The position numbers were made by a program, and so were the translations under genes. 30,728 bases of DNA from Gemmatimonadaceae bacterium (GTDB lineage: Bacteria > Latescibacterota > UBA2968 > UBA8231), in assembly GCA_002726335.1 (NCBI GenBank), contig PBSR01000028.1:1-30728 (forward strand). The letters are read 5' to 3'. Shown here piece by piece: positions 9,952-19,330 of this stretch (the first letter of the stretch is position 1; every line of letters begins with the position of its first letter). The notes under the pieces are model-generated. The model worked only from the letters and a program-made list of their open reading frames with translations. It did no database searches and was not told the DNA's origin.

Positions 9952-11655
9952 ATGGACACCTCCGTCATCCAGGGAGCAGAGCTGTGGCTTGCTGTACTGT
10001 GCGGCCTCGGTCTGCTGTTGGTGGGTGTCGGTCTTGGGTACTTCATCAGCCATTTTCTGAGGAAGGTGAGCCAGCACCGTCTCGAGGAAGAGGCCGAGGC
10101 GCGAGCGGTACGCCGCCTCGCCGAAGACGAACGCGCGCAGCGGATCGCCTTCCTCGAGGAGAAGGACGGCTGGTACAAGGTCAAGGCCGACCAGGAACGC
10201 AAGATCGAAGAGGCCATCGAGTCGGGTGCTCGCCGCGAGAAGGAGGCCAGTTCTCGGGAGCGTGAACAGGAGAACCAGCGCAGCGATCTGCGCAAGGAAT
10301 GGAGTCGCTTCAAGAATCAGGAGCGCCGTCTCGGATCGCGTGAGCGAGCCATCCGTGACACCGAAGTCGAGATGGAAGCGGTCAAACGGGAGTTCCGCGA
10401 GAAGCTCGAGGTGGCGGCGAACCTGACCGGCGATGAGGCCAAGGAGCAGCTTCTCGAACATCTGCAGGGCGAGGTCAGGGCGCGGGCGGCTGCCACGATC
10501 CGTGCCGAGCGAACCCGGGCCAGGGAAGAGGCGGATCGGGAGGCCCGCCGCATCGTCGCCCAGGCGATTCAACGCTGCGCCGTCGAGGAGGCGGAGCACG
10601 TCTCCACGTCCACCGTCACCCTGCCCAGCGAGAGCCTCAAAAGTCGCATCATCGGCAAAGAGGGACGCAACGTGCGGTCCTTCGAGACTGCTACCGGCGT
10701 CAAGGTCGTCGTCGACGATACGCCGGACACCGTCCTGTTGTCCTCCTTCGACCCACTGCGTCGTGAGGTAGCCGCCCGTTCGATGGAGCGGCTCATCCGC
10801 GACGGTGGCTTCACGCCGAGCCGCATCGAAGAGGTCGTGGCCGACACCAAGCAGGCCCTCGAGGAGGATATGGAGGATGCCGGTCGGCACGCCCTGTCCG
10901 AGATCGGCGCCGCCGACTATCACCCCGATCTGCCGGCCTCGCTGGGGCGTCTCAAGTACCGTTTCAGCTACGGGCAGAACCAGCTGCAGCACTGTCTGGA
11001 GGTGGGCCAGCTCGCCGGCCTGATGGCGACGGAAATCGGTCTCGACGCGCCGCTGGCACGTCGTGCCGGCCTGCTGCACGATATCGGCAAGACGGTCAGT
11101 CGTGAGATGGAGGGTTCACACATCGATCTCGGCGTCGAGCTGGCCGACCGTTTCGGCGAGCATCCGGTGGTCTGCGAGGTGATCGCCGAGAGTCACGAAG
11201 ACCACGAGCGCGTCGATCCCATCTGCTTTCTGGTGAAAGCATCCGATGCCATTTCCTCGACCCGACCCGGTGGGCGTCGCGAGGACCCCGAAGGGTACGC
11301 GCGGCGGATCATGCGGCTGAAGGAGATCGCCACCTCCTTCGAGGGGGTCAAGGACGTATTCGCCATCAACGCCGGCCGTGAGATCCGGGTCATGGTGCGT
11401 GGCGATCACGTCAGCGACGATGATGCTGAGATTCTGGCCTTCGACATCGCCGAGCGTGTGCGTCAGGAACTGACCTTTGCCGGCGAAGTGAAGGTGATGG
11501 TCGTGCGCGAGACACGCGCCGTTCGCTACACAGGGCCCAAGACACAACGCCCCACGCGGGGTGGCAATGGCCGCTCCCGCGGGCGGCGTACGTCGTCGCC
11601 GCGCAATGGCCGTCCGCCGCGTAACGGTCACCCACAGGGGCACTCGGGAGAGTGA
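9952..11655 (+). CDS. rny: ribonuclease Y
   Basis: The 567-residue product is a membrane-anchored endoribonuclease that starts mRNA decay. A single N-terminal membrane helix lies at about 11-33, a long charged coiled coil at about 38-205, a KH RNA-binding domain at about 215-280 ([10 protein letters not shown] at 231-240) and an HD catalytic domain at about 335-435 (LLHDIGK, with His376-Asp377). The conserved RNase Y end ([10 protein letters not shown]) is followed by about 40 extra residues rich in Arg, Gly, Pro and Asn, an RG-like tail absent from typical members. The gene overlaps the ferredoxin gene by 4 nt. A clear -35/-10 pair was not found in the 50-nt gap upstream. Confidence 0.95.
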   Translation: MDTSVIQGAELWLAVLCGLGLLLVGVGLGYFISHFLRKVSQHRLEEEAEARAVRRLAEDERAQRIAFLEEKDGWYKVKADQERKIEEAIESGARREKEASSREREQENQRSDLRKEWSRFKNQERRLGSRERAIRDTEVEMEAVKREFREKLEVAANLTGDEAKEQLLEHLQGEVRARAAATIRAERTRAREEADREARRIVAQAIQRCAVEEAEHVSTSTVTLPSESLKSRIIGKEGRNVRSFETATGVKVVVDDTPDTVLLSSFDPLRREVAARSMERLIRDGGFTPSRIEEVVADTKQALEEDMEDAGRHALSEIGAADYHPDLPASLGRLKYRFSYGQNQLQHCLEVGQLAGLMATEIGLDAPLARRAGLLHDIGKTVSREMEGSHIDLGVELADRFGEHPVVCEVIAESHEDHERVDPICFLVKASDAISSTRPGGRREDPEGYARRIMRLKEIATSFEGVKDVFAINAGREIRVMVRGDHVSDDDAEILAFDIAERVRQELTFAGEVKVMVVRETRAVRYTGPKTQRPTRGGNGRSRGRRTSSPRNGRPPRNGHPQGHSGE

Positions 11656-12050
11656 GCCCCTTGCGTGGTCTGCGGCGGGTACTTGGACGGCTCGCCACCC
11701 GGCGACGCCCGCTGGCGCCGGTATCCCGGACAAGCCGCGGCGCTCCCCGATTGATCCGCCGTGAAGACGGAGAGAGCCGCTGTGTGGCCTGTGTGCTCTG
11801 CGCCGGGGCCTGTCCATCGCGATGTATCGTCGTCGAGGCCGGACCACCACCCGGCGGAGATGGCATCGACCAGAGGGCCAGGGTGCCGCGACGGTTTGAA
11901 CTGGACCTGGGCAGGTGTCTGCTGTGCGGTCTGTGCGAGGCCGCCTGCCCCGAGGCAGCGATCTCACTCTCCGGTCCGACCCTGCTGCCAAGTGCGCCAA
12001 ACGCGGAGGACATGCAGCTGGATCTCGACGCGCTGCTGGCGACCGCATGA
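11652..12050 (+). CDS. NuoI-like 2[4Fe-4S] ferredoxin
   Basis: The 132-residue product carries two complete 4Fe-4S motifs: Cys44, Cys47, Cys50, Cys54 ([13 protein letters not shown]) and Cys89, Cys92, Cys95, Cys99 ([13 protein letters not shown]). The spacing and the flanking ESRCVAC and ACP(E)AAISL sequences resemble NuoI, the complex I subunit that carries two clusters, and the basic N-terminus ([11 protein letters not shown]) recalls that of NuoI. No other nuo gene lies in the window. It starts at a GTG overlapping the rny stop and its own stop overlaps dxr by 4 nt. It may be a free electron carrier, perhaps serving the later isoprenoid enzymes IspG and IspH, which need electrons; that is inference from position. 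Confidence 0.82.
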   Translation: MSPLRGLRRVLGRLATRRRPLAPVSRTSRGAPRLIRREDGESRCVACVLCAGACPSRCIVVEAGPPPGGDGIDQRARVPRRFELDLGRCLLCGLCEAACPEAAISLSGPTLLPSAPNAEDMQLDLDALLATA

Positions 12051-13222
12051 CCGGCGTCGCCGTTCTCGGCTGCACCGGCTCCATCGGCAACACAACCATG
12101 CAGGTCATCGACGGCTTGCGGCAACAGGATGGCGCCGAGGCGTGGACCGTGCCGGTCCTGACCGCCGGTCGGCGTGTCGATGAGCTGATCGCGCTTGCCC
12201 GCCGCTGGCAGCCACAGCTGGTCTGCGTCACCGATGAGGAGGCCGCCCACCGGGTCCGGCGGGAACTGGGGGAGGCGACACGAGTCGTGTCCGGCTCTGA
12301 TGGTCTGTGCTTGGCCGCCAGCGAGTCTGATGTCGACATCGTCGTCAATGGGCTGGTGGGCGCCGTCGGTCTGCTGCCGACACTGACGGCGCTGGCCGCT
12401 GGGCTGCCCGTGGCCATGGCCAACAAAGAGCCGCTGGTGATGGCGGGGGGGCTGGTGCTGTCGGCGGCCCGCGCCCATGGTGGCCGTATCCTGCCCGTCG
12501 ATTCCGAGCCCAGCGCCATGTGGCAGTGCCTCAACGGTGAACGGCAACAGGACGTGAGCCGCTATCTGTTGACCGCATCCGGGGGAGCCTTCCGTGATCG
12601 CCCGCGTGCCGAACTGGCCTCGGTGACCCCCCAGGAGGCACTCCATCACCCGACCTGGCGCATGGGACCGAAGATCACCGTCGATTCGGCGACCCTGATG
12701 AACAAGGGCTTCGAGGTCATCGAGGCGGGGTGGCTGTTCGGGGTCGGCGTCGACCAGGTAGATGTCGTCATTCACCGCGAGTCCATCGTCCACTCCATGG
12801 TCGAGTTCGTCGATGGCTCCGTCATTGCCCACATGGGGCGTACGGACATGGCGATCCCGATCCAGTACGCGCTCACCCACCCGTCCCGCAAGGCGGCAAC
12901 CCTGTCGCCACTCGACATCGCCCAGTTGGGAGCCCTGCATTTCTCGGCGCCGGACCTGGCCGAGTATCCCGGCCTGGCGTTGTGCTACGAGGTCGGCCGG
13001 GAGGGGGGTACGTTGCCCGCGGCGCTGAACGCAGCCAACGAGGTGGCGGTGGCCTCCTTCCTCGAAGGGGGGATCGGTTTTCTCGATATTCATGAGGTGA
13101 ACAGGCTCGTCGTCGACGACTGGGAGACGGTGCCTGCAGCCGACGTGGACACCATCCTCGATGTCGATCGTCGCGCCCGACAGCGTGCCAGGCAGGCGGC
13201 CGACAGCCGTCGTGCCGCCTGA
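12047..13222 (+). CDS. dxr: 1-deoxy-D-xylulose 5-phosphate reductoisomerase
   Basis: The 391-residue product is the second enzyme of the MEP isoprenoid pathway and makes 2-C-methyl-D-erythritol 4-phosphate with NADPH. Visible motifs are the nucleotide-binding GCTGSIG (usually GSTGSIG), the [10 protein letters not shown] loop, the metal-binding [19 protein letters not shown], and [21 protein letters not shown]. Length is normal for the family. The ATG at 12047 overlaps the ferredoxin stop, which removes the longer N-terminal extension available in this frame. Transcription with rny is likely. The MEP pathway and RNase Y both fit a bacterial, non-mevalonate lifestyle. Confidence 0.96.
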   Translation: MTGVAVLGCTGSIGNTTMQVIDGLRQQDGAEAWTVPVLTAGRRVDELIALARRWQPQLVCVTDEEAAHRVRRELGEATRVVSGSDGLCLAASESDVDIVVNGLVGAVGLLPTLTALAAGLPVAMANKEPLVMAGGLVLSAARAHGGRILPVDSEPSAMWQCLNGERQQDVSRYLLTASGGAFRDRPRAELASVTPQEALHHPTWRMGPKITVDSATLMNKGFEVIEAGWLFGVGVDQVDVVIHRESIVHSMVEFVDGSVIAHMGRTDMAIPIQYALTHPSRKAATLSPLDIAQLGALHFSAPDLAEYPGLALCYEVGREGGTLPAALNAANEVAVASFLEGGIGFLDIHEVNRLVVDDWETVPAADVDTILDVDRRARQRARQAADSRRAA

Positions 13223-13246
13223 ACCCACACCCGGAGCTGCCAACGT

Positions 13247-13582
13247 ATGGCCAAGAAGGACCGCAGCAAGGCCCCCCCCCGACCCGAAGGCCCCGTTCAC
13301 GCACTGAGTGAGGAGGAACGGGTACACGTCAGTGGTGTCGTCCTCGTCTGCCAGCGGGTGCTGCACGCGTTGACCGGCGTGATGATCGGTGCTTTTGTAC
13401 TGATCGTCCTGTTCACAACCTTCAGCAATGGTCCCTTCGTCCAGGTCACGGGCCGTGGACTCTACTTCCTCATTCTGGCCTCGGCGGCGACGTCTCTGGG
13501 AACATGGATCGTGCGTGTGCGCATGGAGAAACGACTGGGTAAGGAGACCCATGCGGTATCCGAACTCCTCACACGTGTGTAG
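13247..13582 (+). CDS. small membrane protein of unknown function, 111 aa
   Basis: A charged N-terminus of about 30 residues (KKDRSKAPP, EEERVHVS) is followed by two membrane helices at about 40-60 and 72-90, then a basic, Leu-rich tail. The helix pair with cytoplasmic ends is a simple hairpin topology. GGAG about 10 nt before the ATG supports the start. It follows dxr by 24 nt and may be the last gene of that operon. No family is recognised. Confidence 0.65.
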   Translation: MAKKDRSKAPPRPEGPVHALSEEERVHVSGVVLVCQRVLHALTGVMIGAFVLIVLFTTFSNGPFVQVTGRGLYFLILASAATSLGTWIVRVRMEKRLGKETHAVSELLTRV

Positions 13583-13643
13583 ATTGTACGATTGCAGGTG
13601 ACGGACAGTTCCCATCCACCTTTGACAGGTCGGTGACCAGCTG

Positions 13644-13898
13644 ATGGCACGCGAAGGTCTGATGACGTCCCGGGAGGTCAGTCGCTACTTGCGCTGCTCG
13701 GTGACAACGATCCGCCGGCTCGTGAGCAAAGGTGAACTGCCGCACTTCCGACTGGGAAAACTCGTGCGCTTCCGCCGCAGCGAGATCGATGCCTGGCTGA
13801 ATACGCACCACGAAGGTGAGTTGCCGCCCGACGGGGCCCGGGAGCCTCTGCTGCATCCGGATCAGCTGTTCCTGTTCAGCCGCGAGGTCGGTCGCTAG
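13644..13898 (+). CDS. excisionase-type helix-turn-helix DNA-binding protein
   Basis: The 84-residue product matches the HTH_17/excisionase fold: TSREVSRYLRCSVTTIRRLVSKGELP followed by the wing and HFRLGKLVRFRRSEIDAWL, ending in a short acidic tail. Proteins with this domain bind DNA in a MerR-like way and act as phage excisionases or as small regulators. No integrase, att repeat or phage gene is near, so a local regulatory role for the lipoprotein and fatty-acid genes that follow at 5 nt is more likely than excision. The motif was shortened here only in interpretation; the helix-turn-helix spans about residues 7-30. Confidence 0.75.
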   Translation: MAREGLMTSREVSRYLRCSVTTIRRLVSKGELPHFRLGKLVRFRRSEIDAWLNTHHEGELPPDGAREPLLHPDQLFLFSREVGR

Positions 13899-13903
13899 CA
13901 CTC

Positions 13904-15463
13904 ATGTCACGCCGCCTCCTGTCAGCATCGATCGCCGCGTGGGCGCTGTTGGGCGCCAGCTGCGGCATCCCCGATCGAGACAATCCCGCCGATCCCGGTA
14001 CCTTCGATGACGATCCGGGGCTCGAGCTCGTCGCCACGCTGCCCATCGACATGGACGTTGTGCCCGGCAGCCAGTTGCTGGCTGAGGTCCAGTACACGAT
14101 CAGTGCGGCGGATATGAGTACGCCCGTCACGGGACTGATGAACCTGGTCGGCGAGAGGGCCAAAGCTGTCGCCCGTGGCGTACAGGATGGTAGGGGGCGC
14201 AGGGTTCACATCGAGGCCTTCGACAACAACAGGATCCGGACCTTCGCCGCAACCGATACGATCGATATCGCCGGGGGCGTGCCCTCCATTCTCTTCCTCC
14301 CCCTCGTACGGCTGACCGGCCAGGTGGAGCTGACGTCCGTCCTGCCCCCGGAGATCGTCAGCCTGTCGGTCAGTGTCGTCATCGGCGCCGACACGACCAC
14401 GATCGACTACGACATCGACGAACCCCGCCTGCAGGAGCTGATCGGTGAGATTCCCACGGGAACGGGGATCAGCCTCCTGATGCGAGGACGGGACTCGGAT
14501 GATCAGATCGTCGTCTCCCAGGATGTGCGCACCGACATCCGTGACGACCTGCTGGCACGCGTCACCCTTCCCGTAGTCACAGGGGCCGTGTCGATTATGG
14601 CGAACTTTCCTGACTACGTGCCGATGGTACCCATCGACCGCTTCAGCGACGAGGCCGCCGTGTTCTTCCGGCGCTCCGACAGCCCGAGCCTGCCCGAGCC
14701 GAACGCCCCGATCGACTTCGACGAGTTGTTCCGCGGGCAGGGCCTGGGTCCGAATCAGGAAGAGATTCAGTTCTACAACTTCGATGTGCAGTCGAAGACT
14801 CCGGCCGATCTCTTCGTCATCGTCGATCGCCGGGGTGACGCCGTCGAACGTCAACTGCCAATCTTCGAGCAGATACCGGGAGATGACGGCTACAATGACC
14901 TGCGCCGTGTGATCGAGGTCCGCGTCAACGACAATGACTTTCAGCCGAACACGCTGACATCACTGGCCGACATCCAGGCCGCCGAGGCGGAGACAACGAT
15001 CACCGAAAAGATCATGAACTGCGTCATCGTGCCGGATGGCTCTACGGCGAGCCTCCGGTTCGATGTGACCGACGCGGTAGGCTTACACGACGGCTGGTAC
15101 CGCGATCAGATCGTCCGCTATCTGCTGTTCGAGAATCCCGAGAGCCGAGCCACGGCCGAGTTCGGCGGTCAGGAGATCTCGGCACCGGTGAATTACGCCT
15201 TCTTCGACAACGACCGGGACCCCGTGGACGGTTTCGCCACCGATGGCAGCGGCTCGACGCACAATGTCGTGACGCGGCTCCCGGAGCAGGAAGGCTACTC
15301 GCCGTTGTGGGCCCTGCGCGTGTTCAAGCTGAATGTCTTTGATCGGGTCCAGTCCGTGGGCTCCGCCCAGGACAATGACCGCGAGGACAATGTTCTGCCC
15401 CTGGCCGAGGTCCTCATCGTCAACGCGCCTGTGGTCAGCGCCGGCACTCCGGACGGCGGCTGA
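13904..15463 (+). CDS. lipoprotein of unknown function
   Basis: The 519-residue product has a basic N-terminus, a hydrophobic core and a lipobox-like LGASC with Cys20 as the lipidated residue; the -3 position is Gly, which is unusual. After the Cys comes GIPDRDNPADPG, a pattern seen in many envelope lipoproteins of Gram-negative phyla with few cultured members. The rest is acidic and beta-rich, with repeated strand-like segments and many Asp residues (DRDPVDGF, DNDREDN). It is probably anchored in the outer membrane or periplasm. Its stop overlaps the next ATG by 1 nt (TGATG), an odd partnership with a cytoplasmic fatty-acid enzyme that may be only transcriptional. Confidence 0.75.
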   Translation: MSRRLLSASIAAWALLGASCGIPDRDNPADPGTFDDDPGLELVATLPIDMDVVPGSQLLAEVQYTISAADMSTPVTGLMNLVGERAKAVARGVQDGRGRRVHIEAFDNNRIRTFAATDTIDIAGGVPSILFLPLVRLTGQVELTSVLPPEIVSLSVSVVIGADTTTIDYDIDEPRLQELIGEIPTGTGISLLMRGRDSDDQIVVSQDVRTDIRDDLLARVTLPVVTGAVSIMANFPDYVPMVPIDRFSDEAAVFFRRSDSPSLPEPNAPIDFDELFRGQGLGPNQEEIQFYNFDVQSKTPADLFVIVDRRGDAVERQLPIFEQIPGDDGYNDLRRVIEVRVNDNDFQPNTLTSLADIQAAEAETTITEKIMNCVIVPDGSTASLRFDVTDAVGLHDGWYRDQIVRYLLFENPESRATAEFGGQEISAPVNYAFFDNDRDPVDGFATDGSGSTHNVVTRLPEQEGYSPLWALRVFKLNVFDRVQSVGSAQDNDREDNVLPLAEVLIVNAPVVSAGTPDGG

Positions 15464-17751
15464 TGCCCGGCCCGGTCGGACGGGGCGGTTCACCGGCCCG
15501 TCCCATCGAGCCCGCTGCGATCATTGAGCGCGTCGTCGTTCTGGGCGCCGGCGTCATGGGAGCGCAGATCGCCGCTCTGGCAGCCAACGCCGGACTGCAC
15601 GTGGATCTCCTCGACCTGGCCGATGACGGCGATCCGGCGGCGCGGGCTCGAGTCGGGATCGAGGGCCTGACGACGTTGCGGCCACCGCCGCTGTTCCTCG
15701 ATGAGCTTGCCTCTCAGATCCACCCCGGCAGCTTCGACGATGTCGAGGTACTGGCCGGCGCTGACTGGATCATCGAGGCCGTCGTCGAGGATCTCGACGT
15801 CAAGCGGCAACTCCTCGAGCGCGTGACCCCGCACCTGTCCGCCGCCGCTCTCATATCAAGCAACACCTCCGGTCTGTCCATCGCCTCCCTTGCCGAAGCC
15901 TGTGACGAGGATGTGCGGCGGCGGTTCCTGGGGGTGCATTTCTTCAATCCGCCACGATACATGAAGCTCGTCGAGGTGATTCCGGGAGCGCTCACCGACG
16001 CCGGCGTGACCGCCTTCCTGTCCGCCTTCGCCGCTCAGCGTCTGGGCAAAGGTGTCGTGGTCTGCCGGGACACGCCGAACTTCATCGCCAACCGCCTCGG
16101 TGTGTTCGCCATCGCCGATGCCGTGCAGCGAATGTCGCAGCAGGGCCTCACGGTGGAAGAGGCCGATGCCGTCACGGGCCCGGCTCTGGGGCGCCCCCGC
16201 AGTGCGACCCTGCGGCTGTGTGATCTCGTCGGTCTCGACACGCTGCTGCACGTGGCCGCCACATCCCGCGTCCCACCACCCGATGCGGTGCAGGCACTCG
16301 TCGACGACGGCCGGCTCGGCGCCAAGACGGGGGCGGGCTTCTATCGAAAGACGGCGGCAGGCATCGAGGCCGTCGATCTGCAGACGCTGGCCTACCGACC
16401 CCTGCAGACCGTGGACACTGGTCTTCGCACCCGTGGCGCCCTGGCGGACCGCCTGAACGACGTCTGGGAGGCGACGGATCGTCTCGGGACCTTCAGCCGC
16501 GAACACCTGGCAGCGACGCTGGCTTACTGTGCCCGCTGTGCCGGCGAGATCGCCGACGGACTGGAGGATATCGACCGGGCCATGTGCTGGGGGTTCAACT
16601 GGGAGGCGGGTCCTTTCGAGCTGATCGATCTGATCGGCGCCGGACGGGTGCGTGACGCCATCGCTGACTCCGGTGAGGATGTGCCGCCGTTGCTGGATCG
16701 GATTCTCGCCGCGGAGCCCGCCCGGGTTTACGTCGAGCCTGGCGCAACGGTGCTGGCGCCCACCGGCGTCGAGAGACGGCCACTGCGTCTGGCGGCGACA
16801 CCCACCGACGAAGAGTGGCTTGCCGGTGGCGAGATGATGCTGGACGCGGAGGGCATGCGTCTGGTATACCTCGGAGAGGGGGCGGCGGCCATCGAACTGC
16901 GGGGCAAGCTGAACACGCTGCCTCCGGAGGTGCTGCGCCACGTGCAGGAGGCGGTCGACAAGGAAGCCTTCGATGTTCTGGCCCTCACCGGAGCGGGAGG
17001 GCACTTCTCAGCGGGAGCTGATCTGAAGTACGTAATGCAGTTGATCGACGCCGCCGACTGGCAGGGCCTGGAGGCGTATCTGGTGCTGTTTCAAGAGACG
17101 ACGTCGGCCGTGCGCTACGCTTCGGTACCCATTGTGGCGGCGGCCCGGGGGCTGGCTCTGGGCGGCGGCTGTGAGCTCTGTCTGACATCGGCGGCCCGGG
17201 TCGTGGGTGGCGAGTTGCGCATGGGACTGGTGGAGACGAAGGTCGGTGTCATTCCCGGCGCCGGCGGCTGCAAGGAGATGGTGCGTCGCTTCGGCGCCGA
17301 TATCGAGACTGCCTTCAGGACCTTGCAGCGGGGCGCCATGTCCGACAACGGCCTGCAGGCCAGGAGCTGGGGTTTCGTCGAGGACGCAGATCCGGTGTAC
17401 CTGGATGAGGAGCGACTGCTGTCACCGGCCTTGGCGCGGGCCAGAGAACTGGTCGACGGCGGTTGGCAGCCCCCGGTGGCTGGCGCCCTGGACGTTGCCG
17501 GTCCGACAGTACTGGCCGGCATCGAAGAAGGCCTCTCCCGTTCGGCCTCCGAAGGTGACCTTTCAGCCCACGATGTCGTCGTCGGCCGGGCCCTGGCTGG
17601 CGTTCTGTGTGGTGCCGGAGAAACGGCCCCCCAGTCTGAGGCACGATTGCTGGAGTTGGAGCGCGAGGCTTTCCTCACGCTCTGCGGTACACCCGAGACA
17701 CGGGCGCGCATGGAACACATGCTGCGCACCGGCAAACCACTACGCAACTGA
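15463..17751 (+). CDS. 3-hydroxyacyl-CoA dehydrogenase/enoyl-CoA hydratase fusion (FadN type)
   Basis: The 762-residue product carries the dehydrogenase first and the hydratase second, the order of Bacillus FadN and of archaeal crotonyl-CoA hydratase/3-hydroxybutyryl-CoA dehydrogenase, opposite to FadB. The NAD site is VVVLGAGVMGAQIA (25-38) and the catalytic His lies in GVHFFNPPRYMKL. The hydratase half has the oxyanion loop GHFSAGADLK, GGGCEL with its Glu and VETKVGVIPGAGG with the second Glu, so both catalytic glutamates are present. It would hydrate an enoyl-CoA and oxidise the L-3-hydroxyacyl-CoA, giving a 3-ketoacyl-CoA. The next gene, 27 nt downstream, belongs to a family that produces crotonyl-CoA, the substrate of this enzyme. 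Confidence 0.92.
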   Translation: MPGPVGRGGSPARPIEPAAIIERVVVLGAGVMGAQIAALAANAGLHVDLLDLADDGDPAARARVGIEGLTTLRPPPLFLDELASQIHPGSFDDVEVLAGADWIIEAVVEDLDVKRQLLERVTPHLSAAALISSNTSGLSIASLAEACDEDVRRRFLGVHFFNPPRYMKLVEVIPGALTDAGVTAFLSAFAAQRLGKGVVVCRDTPNFIANRLGVFAIADAVQRMSQQGLTVEEADAVTGPALGRPRSATLRLCDLVGLDTLLHVAATSRVPPPDAVQALVDDGRLGAKTGAGFYRKTAAGIEAVDLQTLAYRPLQTVDTGLRTRGALADRLNDVWEATDRLGTFSREHLAATLAYCARCAGEIADGLEDIDRAMCWGFNWEAGPFELIDLIGAGRVRDAIADSGEDVPPLLDRILAAEPARVYVEPGATVLAPTGVERRPLRLAATPTDEEWLAGGEMMLDAEGMRLVYLGEGAAAIELRGKLNTLPPEVLRHVQEAVDKEAFDVLALTGAGGHFSAGADLKYVMQLIDAADWQGLEAYLVLFQETTSAVRYASVPIVAAARGLALGGGCELCLTSAARVVGGELRMGLVETKVGVIPGAGGCKEMVRRFGADIETAFRTLQRGAMSDNGLQARSWGFVEDADPVYLDEERLLSPALARARELVDGGWQPPVAGALDVAGPTVLAGIEEGLSRSASEGDLSAHDVVVGRALAGVLCGAGETAPQSEARLLELEREAFLTLCGTPETRARMEHMLRTGKPLRN

Positions 17752-17778
17752 AGCGACGGATCAGAAGGGACACGAGGG

Positions 17779-19224
17779 ATGGGACTCAGATCGACGGAGC
17801 AGTACCTGGAAGGACTGAGGGATGGTCGCCACGTCTGCTTCAAGGGCGAACACGTAGCGGATGTGACGACTCACGAGCATCTAGGTATCGGTGCCCGGCA
17901 CACCGCTCTCGACTTCGAATTGGCCGAGGCCCCGGAGCACCGCGACCTGTTTACCTGGACGGATGAGGCGGGCCAGACGCACAGCCGTTACTACAAGCGG
18001 CCGGAGTCGACGCAGGACCTGCTCAACCGACGGGAGATGATCGAGACCTCGACCCGCGAGGGGGACAGCGTCGTTCTGCTGGTCAAGGAGATCGGAACCG
18101 ACGCGCTGTTCGCCCTGGATCTGGTCACTCGCGTGGTCGACGAGAAGGCCGGCACCGACTACAACGAGCGAGTCGCGGCCTTCCATCGACATTGCCGCGA
18201 CGGCGACCTGACCCTGGCGGTGGCGCAAACCGACGTCAAGGGTGACCGCAGCCTGTTACCCACGCAACAGGAACATCCCGACTACTACGTACATATCGTC
18301 GAGGAACGGGACGATGGCATCGTCGTTCGCGGGGCCAAGGCGCACACCACGGGCACACCCTTCGTCGACGAGGTCATCGTCCTGCCGACGCGGGCAATCA
18401 CTGCAGAGGACGCCGATTACGCCGTCGCCTTTGCCGTTCCGGTGAACACACCCGGCGTCAAGCTGCTGGCCAGCCCCTTCGGCGCCGGGGAATCGGCGAG
18501 CGCCTTTCATGCACCGATCAGCTCCGAGCACCGGCTCGTCGACACGCTGACGGTGTTCGACGACGTCTTCGTGCCGAAGGAGCGTGTGTTTCTGCAAAAG
18601 GAGTGGCAGGCGGCCGGTTTTCTGGCCAACACCTTCGTCGAGTACCATCGTTTCACGGCGGTGTCGTACAAGCCGCCGCTGTGCGACCTGTTCATCGGCG
18701 CCGCGGCGCTGCTGGCCGACTACAACGGCATCCCCAAGGTCAGCCACGTGCGCGAGAAGCTGACGAAGCTCATCACCTGGACCGAGACGGTCCGGGCGCT
18801 GAGTCGCGCTGCCGCCTTCGACTGCCGCATCACCGACTTCGGTCTGGCCGTACCCAACATCATCCAGACGAATCTGGCCAAGTATCACTTCGCCGCACAG
18901 TATCACGAAGCCATCGGCTGGGTGCAGGACATCGCCGGCGGCCTCGTCGTCACCGGACCGCACGAAGCCGATCTGACCAGCCCCCACACGCGAGCCTACA
19001 TCGATCGATATCTTGGCGGAGCTGATGTCGACGCCGAGGATCGCCTGAAGGCAATGAACCTCGTCCGCGACCTGACGGCATCAGACTTCGGCGGCTACAA
19101 CCAGCTGCTGGCCATCCACGCCGAAGGCAGTCTCGAAGCCCAGAAGATCACCATCTTCCGGGACTACGACCTCGACCGCTGCAAAGACCTGGCAGCCAAA
19201 GTGATCGGCGTGAAGCGCAGCTGA
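17779..19224 (+). CDS. 4-hydroxybutyryl-CoA dehydratase-like flavoprotein lacking cluster cysteines
   Basis: The 481-residue product belongs to the HpaB/AbfD flavoprotein family: KEIGTDALFAL, AGTDYNERVAAFHRH, TDVKGDRS, DDGIVVRGAKAHTTG and QDIAGGLVVTGP are typical of 4-hydroxybutyryl-CoA dehydratase. That enzyme holds a [4Fe-4S] cluster on Cys99, Cys103, His292 and Cys299. Here His290 in EYHRF matches the His, but the position 7 residues later is Tyr297, and the residues before GTDAL (106-110) are Leu100 and Glu104 rather than the CxxxC pair. Cys occurs only at 20, 139, 302, 349 and 468. It may be a cluster-free dehydratase, an isomerase or a monooxygenase-like enzyme. The upstream fusion enzyme would use crotonyl-CoA, so a short-chain hydroxyacyl-CoA role is plausible. 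Confidence 0.85.
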   Translation: MGLRSTEQYLEGLRDGRHVCFKGEHVADVTTHEHLGIGARHTALDFELAEAPEHRDLFTWTDEAGQTHSRYYKRPESTQDLLNRREMIETSTREGDSVVLLVKEIGTDALFALDLVTRVVDEKAGTDYNERVAAFHRHCRDGDLTLAVAQTDVKGDRSLLPTQQEHPDYYVHIVEERDDGIVVRGAKAHTTGTPFVDEVIVLPTRAITAEDADYAVAFAVPVNTPGVKLLASPFGAGESASAFHAPISSEHRLVDTLTVFDDVFVPKERVFLQKEWQAAGFLANTFVEYHRFTAVSYKPPLCDLFIGAAALLADYNGIPKVSHVREKLTKLITWTETVRALSRAAAFDCRITDFGLAVPNIIQTNLAKYHFAAQYHEAIGWVQDIAGGLVVTGPHEADLTSPHTRAYIDRYLGGADVDAEDRLKAMNLVRDLTASDFGGYNQLLAIHAEGSLEAQKITIFRDYDLDRCKDLAAKVIGVKRS

Positions 19225-19273
19225 GAGGGACTGCACCAAGGCAACGGCCAGAAATCGCGCAGGCGAATGACAT

Positions 19274-19296
19274 GGAGAATCGCGAAGCGATTCTCC
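19274..19296. terminator. perfect 10-bp hairpin between convergent genes
   Basis: GGAGAATCGC (19274-19283) and GCGATTCTCC (19287-19296) are exact reverse complements around a GAA loop. It sits between the stop codons of two convergent genes, where a shared terminator is expected, but no T-run follows on either strand. It may act as an RNA end-protecting or rho-assisted hairpin. Confidence 0.4.
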
Positions 19297-19330
19297 CAAG
19301 CCGGCGATGGGTGGGGAAGGGGCCCCCGGG

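Noticed and set aside
11411..13615. A 734-codon open frame on the minus strand opposite the end of rny, the ferredoxin gene and dxr
   Set aside because: It is an antisense shadow caused by high GC. Its product shows no motif, while the plus-strand genes have clear family signatures.
13644..13898. Excisionase-like protein as a sign of a prophage or integrated element
   Set aside because: There is no integrase, no att repeat and no phage or plasmid gene. The protein family also includes plain regulators.
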